Assembly: GCA_945919795.1 (NCBI GenBank)
Contig: CAMEJJ010000010.1
Coordinates: forward strand, 52,395 to 116,394
DNA length: 64,000 bases
Direction of reading: 5' to 3'
DNA from: an uncultured Lachnospiraceae bacterium
GTDB taxonomy: Bacteria > Bacillota > Clostridia > Lachnospirales > Lachnospiraceae
The notes under the pieces were generated by a model that did not search any database, was not told where the DNA came from, and worked only from the letters and a program-made list of their open reading frames with translations. Position 1 is the first letter of the stretch, and every line of letters begins with the position of its first letter. Made by a program: the position numbers and the translations under genes. Positions 43,467-51,860 of this stretch are shown piece after piece.

Positions 43467-44664
43467 GTTCTTTTACGAGTTAAAAGCAAAAGGATTAGAT
43501 GTATCCCTGACCGAATGGCTGACCTTACAACAGGCATTAAATATGGGGATGGCGCATAGTTCCCTTACGGATTTCTATTATCTGTCGCGCAGTATTTTGG
43601 TCAAGTCCGAAACCGATTTTGATAAATTTGACATGGCATTTGAAGAGCACTTTAAAGGTGTGCAAAAAGATACGGAAGTCGGAGCCGAAATGATGCGGTG
43701 GCTGGATAAATCCGAAGATATGAAGGCGCTTCTTGAAAAAGAGGAGAAAAAATGGCTGGATACCGAACAGGATACCGTACAGGTCGATAAAGAAGAGGTA
43801 GAAACCAAATTCCGTGAACGTTTACGCGATCAGGACAGTGAGCATAACGGCGGTAATTTCTGGATCGGTACCATGGGTAAAACGGCATTTGGTAATTCCG
43901 GTAATTTTATCGGCGGTATTCGTGTAGGAGGTGCTCCCGGCGGGCAGAGTGCTTTTGAAGTCATCGGTGCCAGAAAGTATCGTGACTTCAGACATGATAA
44001 GGTCATTGATAACAGGCAGTTTATGGCGGCTTTCAGAAAGTTGCGTCAGTATTCCACACGTTTAGATGTCCCCAAGACAGAGTTAGATATTGATGCTACC
44101 ATTGACAAGACCTGCAACAATGGCGGCATGCTTCAGATTGTCATGGAAAAACCCCGTAAGAATGCTGTAAAACTGTTGCTTCTGATGGATTCGGGCGGTA
44201 CCATGATACCTTATACGGATTTGATGGCAAAATTATTCAAGGCTGTCAATAAATCCAATCATTTTAAGGATGTCAAATGCTATTATTTTCATAATTGTAT
44301 TTATTCCAAAGTATATAAGACGCCGGAATGTGAAAATGGTGAATGGGTGGATACGGAATGGATGTTCCGAAATCTCGACAGTGATTATAAGGTGTTAATC
44401 ATCGGAGATGCGGCTATGGCACCGGAAGAACTGTATTCAGAAACCGGAAATTACCGGGGACCCAATGGTGGCTTGTCCGGATGGGAATGGCTTTTGCAGA
44501 TGAAAAAGCATTATAAAAAAATAGTCTGGATGAATCCGAAAATGGCGCCGGCGCCGGCACCGTGGCGTGAAGCAGAAACAGCCATTCAGACGATTATTCC
44601 CATGTATTTTTTATCCATAGATGGTTTAAACCGTGCCATGGTTGAATTGATGAGGAAGAAGTAG
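43456..44664 (+). CDS. VWA-containing CoxE-like protein, MoxR partner
   Basis: The 402-residue protein begins with a helical domain, followed by a Gly-rich segment (about 130-175). A C-terminal VWA fold starts at LLLLMDSGGTM. The metal-site motif DxSxS is changed to DSGGT, so metal binding may be altered. VLIIGDAAM and the proline-rich KMAPAPAPWRE are notable. The 11-bp overlap with the AAA+ gene shows the two are co-translated. The client protein is unknown. Confidence 0.82.
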   Translation: MFIEFFYELKAKGLDVSLTEWLTLQQALNMGMAHSSLTDFYYLSRSILVKSETDFDKFDMAFEEHFKGVQKDTEVGAEMMRWLDKSEDMKALLEKEEKKWLDTEQDTVQVDKEEVETKFRERLRDQDSEHNGGNFWIGTMGKTAFGNSGNFIGGIRVGGAPGGQSAFEVIGARKYRDFRHDKVIDNRQFMAAFRKLRQYSTRLDVPKTELDIDATIDKTCNNGGMLQIVMEKPRKNAVKLLLLMDSGGTMIPYTDLMAKLFKAVNKSNHFKDVKCYYFHNCIYSKVYKTPECENGEWVDTEWMFRNLDSDYKVLIIGDAAMAPEELYSETGNYRGPNGGLSGWEWLLQMKKHYKKIVWMNPKMAPAPAPWREAETAIQTIIPMYFLSIDGLNRAMVELMRKK

Positions 44665-44712
44665 AGGACTATTGTACGAAATGGAAATCCTTGTTCTGGT
44701 AACAAAAGCACC

Positions 44713-44770
44713 AATCATGAAAGAAAGAAACATGAATCATGAAAGAAACATGAAGACATGAATCATGAAA
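44713..44770 (+). repeat. Degenerate direct repeats before spoIVA
   Basis: AATCATGAAA occurs at 44713, 44735 and 44761, with GAAAC-ATG segments between, giving units of about 22-26 bp. Confidence 0.6.
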
Positions 44771-44788
44771 ATAAGAATTATAATTTAA

Positions 44789-44817
44789 GAATATTAAAAA
44801 AACCCCCTGCATATATT
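44789..44817 (+). promoter_or_regulatory. Probable sigma-E promoter of spoIVA
   Basis: GAATATT (44789-44795), 14 bp, then CATATATT (44810-44817). Compared with the Bacillus sigma-E consensus (kmATATT, N14, CATACAHT), only one -10 base differs. Transcription would start near 44824, inside the terminator loop. Confidence 0.6.
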
Positions 44818-44845
44818 TTACAAGTATATACAAGGGGGTTTTTTT
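44797..44845 (+). terminator. Terminator of the MoxR/VWA operon, ending at the spoIVA start codon
   Basis: The AAAAAACCCCCTG arm pairs with CAAGGGGGTTTTTTT around an AT-rich inner stem, with the T-run ending just before ATG 44846. AGGGGG in the right arm is also the spoIVA Shine-Dalgarno site. Confidence 0.75.
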
Positions 44846-46318
44846 ATGGACAATGATCAGTTATACAATGATATAAAAGTACGTACGGGCGGAGAGTTGT
44901 ATCTGGGCGTTGGCGGACCGGTTCGAACCGGAAAATCGACGTTTATTAAAAGATTTATCGATACATGTGTGCTTCCCAATATGGAAGACGATTATTTAAA
45001 GCAACTTTTGGTTGATGAACTGCCGCAATCTGCTACAGGTAAGACCATCACGACGACTGAGCCGAAATTTGTTCCGAAAGAAGCAGCAACCATCAAATTA
45101 GACGATCAGGTTGATGTGAAAGTACGTTTGATTGACTGTGTCGGTTATATGGTAGAGGGCGCAAGCGGTCATATGGAAAATGATAAAGAGAGAATGGTCA
45201 AAACACCATGGTTTGATGAGGAGATTCCATTTACCAAAGCAGCCGAAATCGGAACACAGAAAGTCATTTATGACCATTCTACTATAGGTGTTGTTGTGAC
45301 TACCGATGGCAGTTTTACGGATATTCCGGCGGAAAACTATATTCCTGCAACGGAAAGAACCATACAGGAATATAAAGAGCTTGGAAAACCATTTATTGTA
45401 TTGGTTAATTCACAAAGACCGCAGTCTGAAGAGGCAGTTTTACTTGCAAAAAAACTATCTGATAAGTATCAGGTTACGGCACTTCCCATGAATTTGGCAC
45501 AGTTGAAAAAAGAAGACATGGAAACGCTGTTATATCAGATTTTATTGGAATTCCCAATCTCTAGAATTGAATTTTATATGCAGGGATTTGTGGAAATGCT
45601 TCCTTCCACCCATCCGCTGAAAATGGATTTAACATCACAGCTTAAGGAAAAGATGAATGAATACCATTGCATGAAAGATATTGTGAATAAACCGCTTGTA
45701 CTTTCCGGAGATTACATAAAGAAGTGTAAAACGGATTCCATTAATATGGCAGACGGAAGTGTCAAAATTGATGTGACCATTACGGATGACTGCTATTATG
45801 AACTGATTAGTGATATTCTCGGAGAAGAAATACACTCAGAATACCAGTTGTTTGAAAAAATGAAAGAACTGAGTGAAACAGCAAAGGCTTATGAAGGAAT
45901 TGTTCCGGCTATTACCATGGTTAAACAAAAAGGGTATGGCGTTATGAAACCGACACGTGATGAAATTACGCTCGGAAAACCGGAGGTTATTAAGCATGGT
46001 AATAAATATGGCGTAAAAATGAAAGCAGAAAGCCCTTCGATTCATTTGATCAAAGCAAATATAGAAACAGAAATTGCTCCGATTGTGGGCACCAAACAAC
46101 AGGCTGAAGATTTGATTTCCTATATTGAAGCCGCTGATAATGAAAATGGAAGCATCTGGGAGACCAATATTTTTGGTAAAAGCATTGAACAGTTGGTGGA
46201 AGATGGAATACAGAACAAATTAACTATGATTGGAGATGAAAGCCAACTGAAATTACAGGATTCCATGCAGAAAATCGTAAATGATACCAACGGTGGAATC
46301 GTCTGCATTATCATATAG
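44846..46318 (+). CDS. spoIVA: Stage IV sporulation protein A
   Basis: SpoIVA is the ATPase that polymerises on the forespore surface and anchors the spore coat. The 490-residue protein begins with the conserved VRTGGELYLGVGGPVRTGKSTFIKRF, where GPVRTGKS is the Walker A loop. It continues with TTTEPKFVPKEA, LIDCVGYMVEGA and TTDGSFTDIPAENY, and ends GGIVCIII, the C-terminus needed for coat anchoring. Length and start match the family. Its regulation probably uses the sigma-E-like promoter within the upstream terminator. Confidence 0.97.
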   Translation: MDNDQLYNDIKVRTGGELYLGVGGPVRTGKSTFIKRFIDTCVLPNMEDDYLKQLLVDELPQSATGKTITTTEPKFVPKEAATIKLDDQVDVKVRLIDCVGYMVEGASGHMENDKERMVKTPWFDEEIPFTKAAEIGTQKVIYDHSTIGVVVTTDGSFTDIPAENYIPATERTIQEYKELGKPFIVLVNSQRPQSEEAVLLAKKLSDKYQVTALPMNLAQLKKEDMETLLYQILLEFPISRIEFYMQGFVEMLPSTHPLKMDLTSQLKEKMNEYHCMKDIVNKPLVLSGDYIKKCKTDSINMADGSVKIDVTITDDCYYELISDILGEEIHSEYQLFEKMKELSETAKAYEGIVPAITMVKQKGYGVMKPTRDEITLGKPEVIKHGNKYGVKMKAESPSIHLIKANIETEIAPIVGTKQQAEDLISYIEAADNENGSIWETNIFGKSIEQLVEDGIQNKLTMIGDESQLKLQDSMQKIVNDTNGGIVCIII

Positions 46319-46364
46319 AAACATTTATTTAATGAACATTTTATAGAACTGGATACCTCTTCTG

Positions 46365-46373
46365 TGCTATAAT
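46365..46373 (+). promoter_or_regulatory. Extended -10 promoter of punA
   Basis: TGCTATAAT, an extended -10 element, lies about 80 bp upstream of the punA start; no good -35 box is seen. Confidence 0.5.
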
Positions 46374-46454
46374 GTTTTTATCGTATGACAGAGATTTCAT
46401 TAATCAAGATGTCTTTATGAATAAAACTTTTATAGCATGGAAGGGGTGTTTTTT

Positions 46455-47279
46455 TTGAGCAAAAATTATGACAAAATAGAGGATTGTTTAAAGAGTATCA
46501 GAAAGGTAACGGATTTTGTGCCAAAGGTTGCCATTGTGCTTGGTTCCGGACTGGGGGATTATGCGGACGGCATCGAAGTTGTTGCTGAGATTGATTACAG
46601 TGATATAAAAGGTTTTCCGGTTTCTACCGTACCGGGACATGCGGGAAAATTTATTTTTGGTTATGTGGATTCCGTACCGGTTGTATGTATGAAAGGCAGA
46701 GTTCATTATTACGAAGGATATGACATTTCCGATGTCGTTTTACCGACAAGGCTGATGCATCTTCTGGGCGCTGAGATTCTGTTTTTAACCAATGCATCAG
46801 GCGGAATTAACAAGAGTTTTTCTGCCGGAACACTGATGATGATAACCGATCACATTTCCACATTTGTACCAAATCCTTTGATTGGACCGAATTTGGACAA
46901 GCTTGGAACCCGTTTTCCGGATATGAGTCATGTATATGATGAAGAGCTGCAGGATAAAATCAGAATAGCAGCAAAAGAAAATGATATTGATTTGCGAGAA
47001 GGTGTCTATATTCAGTTTACCGGACCTTCTTTTGAATCGCCTGCAGAAATTCGTATGGCTTCCGTATTAGGAGCAGATGCAGTCGGTATGTCAACAGTGG
47101 TTGAAGCGATTGCCGCTAATCATTGCGGGATGCGTATCTGTGGCGTTTCCTGTGTTTGCAACCTTGCAGCCGGTATCAGTCCGACACCTCTTACACATGA
47201 TGAGGTACAACAGGCTGCCAATGATGCAGCACCCAAGTTTAAGAAGTTGTTAACCGAAGCGGTCAAAAAGTTTGTATAG
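46455..47279 (+). CDS. punA: Purine-nucleoside phosphorylase, trimeric class
   Basis: It splits purine nucleosides with phosphate for salvage. The 274-residue protein has IVLGSGLGDYAD, VPGHAGKF, MKGRVHYYEGYD, LTNASGGIN, IQFTGPSFESPAEIRM and VGMSTVVEAIAANHCGM, the signature of the trimeric (inosine and guanosine) type. I place the start at TTG 46455, 6 nt after AAGGGGTG; the ATG at 46437 has no ribosome site. It is followed by cdd and mtaD, forming a nucleoside salvage group. Confidence 0.93.
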   Translation: MSKNYDKIEDCLKSIRKVTDFVPKVAIVLGSGLGDYADGIEVVAEIDYSDIKGFPVSTVPGHAGKFIFGYVDSVPVVCMKGRVHYYEGYDISDVVLPTRLMHLLGAEILFLTNASGGINKSFSAGTLMMITDHISTFVPNPLIGPNLDKLGTRFPDMSHVYDEELQDKIRIAAKENDIDLREGVYIQFTGPSFESPAEIRMASVLGADAVGMSTVVEAIAANHCGMRICGVSCVCNLAAGISPTPLTHDEVQQAANDAAPKFKKLLTEAVKKFV

Positions 47280-47324
47280 TATCCCTATTGATCATATGTA
47301 AATGATATCCGGAGTGATGTTAAG

Positions 47325-47753
47325 ATGGATGATAAACTGAGAAAACAATTAATTCATTTGGCTTTTGAAGCCAGGATGCAGTCCTATTCCCCGTATTCGG
47401 AATATGCGGTCGGTGCCGCTTTGTTATGTGCAGATCAGGCTATATATACCGGATGTAATATTGAAAATGCTTCCTATGGAGCTACGATGTGTGCGGAGAG
47501 AACGGCTGTATTCAAAGCAGTCAGTGAGGGACATACATCATTTTTGGCAATTGCCATTGTCGGCGGTAAGAAAAATCAGGCTGTAACAGACTATGCTTTT
47601 CCGTGTGGAATTTGCAGACAGGTTTTGCGCGAATTTTCCAATCCCGATGAAATGACAGTTGTGGTTGCTACAGGTGTGAATGATTATAAAGAATGGACAT
47701 TAGCGCAGCTTTTGCCTGAATCATTTGGGCCGGAAAGTCTGAATGGAGTATAA
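47325..47753 (+). CDS. cdd: Cytidine deaminase
   Basis: It converts cytidine or deoxycytidine to uridine forms. The 142-residue protein has YSEYAVGAALL, GCNIENASYGATMCAERTA with the first zinc cysteine and the catalytic CAE, and PCGICRQVL with the other two zinc ligands. It belongs to the small tetrameric class. It is probably co-transcribed with punA, whose stop is 45 bp upstream. Confidence 0.95.
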   Translation: MDDKLRKQLIHLAFEARMQSYSPYSEYAVGAALLCADQAIYTGCNIENASYGATMCAERTAVFKAVSEGHTSFLAIAIVGGKKNQAVTDYAFPCGICRQVLREFSNPDEMTVVVATGVNDYKEWTLAQLLPESFGPESLNGV

Positions 47754-47776
47754 ATCCCATTTTATTTTGTCGCCAA

Positions 47777-47869
47777 GATACCAACAGATTGTTATGCACT
47801 TTGTGCTTCGGCAATCATAATCATTCGAAATCCGTCCTAATCGGGCTATTTTCTTTTGACTTTGGTATC
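47777..47869 (-). repeat. GATACCA element, complete copy 2 (reverse orientation)
   Basis: Read on the minus strand it begins GATACCAAAGTCAAAAG and ends CAATCTGTTGGTATC, the same ends as copy 1 at 23388-23447. The inner sequence differs and is longer. It fills the cdd-mtaD spacer. Confidence 0.6.
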
Positions 47870-47916
47870 ATATCATTGAGAAAATAGAAAAAGATAAGTA
47901 ATTTGAGAGGAATCAT

Positions 47917-49224
47917 ATGAATATACGTTTTTATAATGCAAGAATTATAACCATGGAAGAACCGATAAAAGTTATAGAAGGGCAACTTTGGGTTCAGGGA
48001 AATACCATTATTTATGTCGGTGATGGTCTTGATCAGGATAAGGTATTTAAAGAAAACAATTTTGAACCGATTATCTGGGATCGCGAAATAGACTGTAAAG
48101 GCAATGTTTTGATGCCGGGATTTAAAGATGCACATACGCATTCTGCCATGACATTGATGCGTTCTTATGCCGATGATATGCCTTTGCAGGATTGGTTAAA
48201 TAAGCAGATTTTTCCGATTGAGGCAAAAATGGGTTATGATGATGTCTACCATTTAACCAAACTTGCTGTTTTGGAGTATTTGACCAGTGGTATTACCGGC
48301 GTTATGGAAATGTATCTGGATCCATATGCAATTCAGGATGCATTTAATGATTGTGGAATGCGTAATGTTCAGGTGAGTGGAATTAATAAGTTCGGACCAT
48401 CTTTAGAAGAATTGGAAAAGCGCATTCAGGTTTTGAATGGTAAAAATGAATTATCATCTTTTATGATGGGATTTCATGCAGAGTATACCTGTTCCAAAGA
48501 ATTGTTACAGGATATCAGTGCATTAGCACATAAATATCAGGTACCTGTTTTCATGCATAATTCCGAAACAGCATTAGAAGTAAAAGAGTGCGTGGAGCGT
48601 TATGGGGTAACACCAACCGTTTTATTTGATCAATTGGGAATATTTGACTATGGTGGCGGTGGTTATCATTGTGTTCATATGTCCGAAGAAGATTATCAGA
48701 TTATGAAAAAACGCAATTTAATTGCAGTTACCAATCCGGCATCCAACTTAAAATTGGCAAGTGGAATTTGTCCGATTTCTGAATTCCTGAAAAAAGAGAT
48801 TCCGGTTGCTATCGGAACAGATGGACCTGCAAGCAATAATTGCCTGGACATGTTTAGAGAGATGTTTTTGGTTACCGGACTTGCCAAGTACAGAGACAAT
48901 GATGCATCGAGTGTAGATGCACTGGATGTATTAAAGATGGCTACCGTAAATGGAGCTAAGGCTATGGGATGGAGTGACTGTGAAACGTTATCTGTCGGTT
49001 CCAAAGCGGATATTATTATGATTGATCTCAATCAGCCGAACATGCAACCGATTCACAATATACCCAAAAACATTGTCTATGCCGGTAGCAAGCAGAATGT
49101 GAAAATGACTATGATTGACGGAAAAATTCTCTATGAAGATGGTCAATTCCATATTGGTGTTTCTCCTGAAGATGTATATAAAGAATGTGAAAAAATTTCA
49201 AAGCGACTGTATGCGGAGAGCTAA
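47917..49224 (+). CDS. mtaD: 5-methylthioadenosine/S-adenosylhomocysteine deaminase-like amidohydrolase
   Basis: The 435-residue metal-dependent hydrolase has DAHTHSAMTLMRSYADDMPLQDWL, the MtaD/SAH deaminase signature. GFHAEYTCS, VFMHNSETALEV, HCVHMSEED, NPASNLKLASG and IGTDGPASNN provide the metal and base ligands. It would remove the amino group from SAH, MTA or adenosine-like compounds, which fits its position with punA and cdd. Related guanine or chlorohydrolase activities cannot be excluded. AGAGGAATC precedes the ATG. Confidence 0.85.
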   Translation: MNIRFYNARIITMEEPIKVIEGQLWVQGNTIIYVGDGLDQDKVFKENNFEPIIWDREIDCKGNVLMPGFKDAHTHSAMTLMRSYADDMPLQDWLNKQIFPIEAKMGYDDVYHLTKLAVLEYLTSGITGVMEMYLDPYAIQDAFNDCGMRNVQVSGINKFGPSLEELEKRIQVLNGKNELSSFMMGFHAEYTCSKELLQDISALAHKYQVPVFMHNSETALEVKECVERYGVTPTVLFDQLGIFDYGGGGYHCVHMSEEDYQIMKKRNLIAVTNPASNLKLASGICPISEFLKKEIPVAIGTDGPASNNCLDMFREMFLVTGLAKYRDNDASSVDALDVLKMATVNGAKAMGWSDCETLSVGSKADIIMIDLNQPNMQPIHNIPKNIVYAGSKQNVKMTMIDGKILYEDGQFHIGVSPEDVYKECEKISKRLYAES

Positions 49225-49252
49225 AATCAATAAGGAAGTATAGAGAGAATTA

Positions 49253-50956
49253 ATGGAATATATTGCATTTTTTGCCGTAGCTTTTATAATTGTGCTTTTT
49301 ATTTTTATATATGGAAAAGTGGAAGAGCATAAGAGTAAAATATGGCTATACAATAAAAGAAAAGAACTTTTTGGAAATTTTCCTAATAAGAATTATCCGG
49401 ATAATCGATTTTCGACTCTAATGCAAAGTGTTGAATATCGTAAACAACACAGCAGTCAATCAGATGATTTGTTTGTGATTGATGATATTACCTGGAATGA
49501 TTTGGATATGGATCGTGTTTTTCAGTCAATGGATTATGCGGTTTCATCGGTTGGAGAAGATGCATTGTATCGTTGGCTTCGCATTCCGGAACTCTCTGAT
49601 TCGCAATTAGTAAAAAGAGAGAAACATTATGATTATTTACAGAATCATAAAGATGAATGTGTGAAGTATCAGCTGATTATGTCAAAAGTTGGTAAAACAG
49701 GGAAATATACGATTTATCAGTATTTTGATTTTCTGGATGTGTTGGAAAACAGTCGGTGCATTTCGGATTGGGTGATTGATTTTGTTATCGTTGCAACACT
49801 ATTATTGGGTATTTTCGTAAATACGATGTGTATTTACGTTTCCATTGCATTTATGATTTATCATGGATTTCAGTATTTTACGAAAAAAGCCAAGATTGAG
49901 CCTTATTTTGAAAGCGTGGCTTACTTTGTGCGGATATTGAAGGCAACCGATTCACTTCATAATTTGCCGGCTTCTTTTCATGAAGAGTTTCAGGATGAAC
50001 TGAATCTGATTAAGGAATGCAAAAAGATATTTCAATCATTTATGCGAGGTTCGGCATTGGCATTAGATCAGGGTGCGACAACCGGTGCAGGAGATATCGG
50101 TCAACTCATTATGACCTATTTTAAAATGATTTTTCATTTTGATATGATGAAATTTTATTCCATGATTCACATCGTGAAAGATAAGAGAGAGCATATTATT
50201 GAACTGATGGAAATCATGGGTGAAATAGAGGCATGTATCAGCGTTGTATATTACCGTAATGCGATATCAACATATTGTATTCCTACGTTTGAGAATAAAG
50301 ATGCCAGACCACAGTATTATGCAAAACAAATCTTTCATCCATTGATTCAGGATGCCGTAAAAAATGATGTTCATCAAAATAACTGCATGCTGTTAACCGG
50401 ATCGAATGCATCCGGTAAATCAACTTTTTTAAAAACGGTTGCCTGCAATGCGCTTTTGGCACAATCGATTCATACCGTCTGTGCAGATGAATATAATGGC
50501 TCGTTCTTCCGGATTTATTCATCTATGGCATTACGGGATAGTATAAAAGAAGGCGACAGTTATTTTATTGTTGAAATTAAATCCATGAAACGTATTTTTG
50601 ATGCAGCTAAGACTTCAACGATTCCGATTTTATGTACCATTGATGAGGTTTTAAGAGGAACGAATACGGCGGAAAGAATCGGTGCCAGTACAGAATTATT
50701 AAAGGCTCTTTGTAAAGAACGAGTATTATGTTTTGCGGCGACTCATGATCGGGAACTGACGGTTTATTTACAGGAAATATATGATAACTATCATTTTGAG
50801 GAAACAATAGTTGACAAGACGATAACCTTTCCATATATACTTACGAAAGGTCCTTCAAAAGGTAGAAATGCAATTAAATTATTGGAGGCATTTGGTTTTG
50901 ATGAGGAAATTACGAAAAAAGCGAATGCTTTAGCGGGAGAATTAGCATGCGAGTAA
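49253..50956 (+). CDS. Membrane-anchored MutS-like ATPase
   Basis: The 567-residue protein has an N-terminal membrane helix (about 3-20), two more around residue 170-205, a helical middle region, and a C-terminal MutS ATPase domain. Walker A is [18 protein letters not shown] (about 383-400), Walker B is [18 protein letters not shown], and a signature helix follows. It lacks the mismatch-recognition domain. Proteins of this kind are seen in Bacteroidetes and Clostridia and their function is unknown. It overlaps rnhA by 10 bp. Confidence 0.85.
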   Translation: MEYIAFFAVAFIIVLFIFIYGKVEEHKSKIWLYNKRKELFGNFPNKNYPDNRFSTLMQSVEYRKQHSSQSDDLFVIDDITWNDLDMDRVFQSMDYAVSSVGEDALYRWLRIPELSDSQLVKREKHYDYLQNHKDECVKYQLIMSKVGKTGKYTIYQYFDFLDVLENSRCISDWVIDFVIVATLLLGIFVNTMCIYVSIAFMIYHGFQYFTKKAKIEPYFESVAYFVRILKATDSLHNLPASFHEEFQDELNLIKECKKIFQSFMRGSALALDQGATTGAGDIGQLIMTYFKMIFHFDMMKFYSMIHIVKDKREHIIELMEIMGEIEACISVVYYRNAISTYCIPTFENKDARPQYYAKQIFHPLIQDAVKNDVHQNNCMLLTGSNASGKSTFLKTVACNALLAQSIHTVCADEYNGSFFRIYSSMALRDSIKEGDSYFIVEIKSMKRIFDAAKTSTIPILCTIDEVLRGTNTAERIGASTELLKALCKERVLCFAATHDRELTVYLQEIYDNYHFEETIVDKTITFPYILTKGPSKGRNAIKLLEAFGFDEEITKKANALAGELACE

Positions 50957-51426
50957 CAATTTACACGGATGGAGCAGCAAGAGGCAATCCGGATGGTCCG
51001 GGTGGATATGGAACCATTTTACAATACGTAGATCCGACAGGTAAGCTACATGAAAGAGAGTTTTCGGCCGGATACAAGAAAACAACCAATAACCGGATGG
51101 AATTAATGGCTGTAATCATCGGGCTGGAAGCATTAAATCGTCCTTGTGAGGTTGATTTATATTCTGATTCCAAATATGTCATCGACGCATTTAATCAGCA
51201 TTGGATTGATTCGTGGTTGAAGAACAACTGGAAAAATAGCCAGAAAAAGGCGGTTAAAAATATTGATTTATGGAAACGGCTTTTGAAAGCAAAAGAGCAG
51301 CACAAAGTAACATTTCATTGGGTAAAAGGGCATGATGGCCACCCGGAAAATGAAAGATGTGATACACTTGCTACTACGGCTGCGGATGGGGGCAATTTGC
51401 TTGACGATTGCGTAGAGTCGTTGTAA
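50947..51426 (+). CDS. rnhA: Ribonuclease HI
   Basis: It degrades RNA in RNA-DNA hybrids. The 159-residue protein has [39 protein letters not shown] and [18 protein letters not shown], giving the complete D-E-D-D catalytic set and the histidine loop. The ATG lies inside the 3' end of the MutS-like gene, so the two are translated together. The window thus has both rnhA and rnhB. Confidence 0.96.
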   Translation: MRVTIYTDGAARGNPDGPGGYGTILQYVDPTGKLHEREFSAGYKKTTNNRMELMAVIIGLEALNRPCEVDLYSDSKYVIDAFNQHWIDSWLKNNWKNSQKKAVKNIDLWKRLLKAKEQHKVTFHWVKGHDGHPENERCDTLATTAADGGNLLDDCVESL

Positions 51427-51480
51427 AATATTGGTTAGTCGTTAAAAGATGATGAATTGGACAAACTTAAGGAGTTTTTT

Positions 51481-51660
51481 ATGAACAATCTGATTTTATT
51501 TGTAAATTCTTTTTTATCATATTTATTGGTTTTTGCTATTGTTGTTGTTCTTTGTGCAATAGCCATTGCAATCGGTATCACAATGCGGAAAAAGAAAGAT
51601 GCAAAATTGGCATTGCAAAGTGAAGTGGCAAAAGAGCAAACTGATATTGCAGAATCATAA
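51481..51660 (+). CDS. Small single-pass membrane protein
   Basis: I do not recognise this 59-residue protein beyond its shape. It is a short N-terminal segment, one hydrophobic helix (about 13-34, VFAIVVVLCAIAIAIGITM), then a basic RKKKDAK stop-transfer and an acidic tail. TTAAGGAG lies 8 nt before ATG 51481, better than the in-frame TTG 51457. It ends in its own terminator. The topology would put the tail in the cytoplasm. Confidence 0.65.
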   Translation: MNNLILFVNSFLSYLLVFAIVVVLCAIAIAIGITMRKKKDAKLALQSEVAKEQTDIAES

Positions 51661-51665
51661 TACTT

Positions 51666-51692
51666 AAGGACGCAGACACAGCGTCCTTTATT
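51666..51692 (+). terminator. Terminator after the small membrane protein
   Basis: AAGGACGC (51666-51673) pairs with GCGTCCTT (51681-51688); the following T-tract is interrupted by A. Confidence 0.7.
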
Positions 51693-51731
51693 ATTGTAAT
51701 GCTTATTGTATATTGAAAAACGTATACCGTG

Positions 51732-51824
51732 TTGAAATGAAAAACGATAATATGCAGAAATGAAAACCAGATAACATGTTGAAATAATAACCAGATAAAT
51801 GCTGGAATAATAACAGAATATTTG
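51732..51824 (+). repeat. Degenerate 23-24-bp tandem repeat, four copies
   Basis: Units at 51732-51754, 51755-51778, 51779-51801 and 51802-51824 share a GAAATRATAACCAGATAA-like pattern. The array ends 15 bp before the first ATG of the next frame. Confidence 0.7.
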
Positions 51825-51860
51825 GGATAATTTATCCAAATGAAAAGAGGTACGATATTA

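Noticed and set aside
44922..44935. GGTTCGAACC-like sequence suggesting a tRNA T-arm
   Set aside because: It is inside the spoIVA coding frame next to the Walker A motif, and no other tRNA stems are present.
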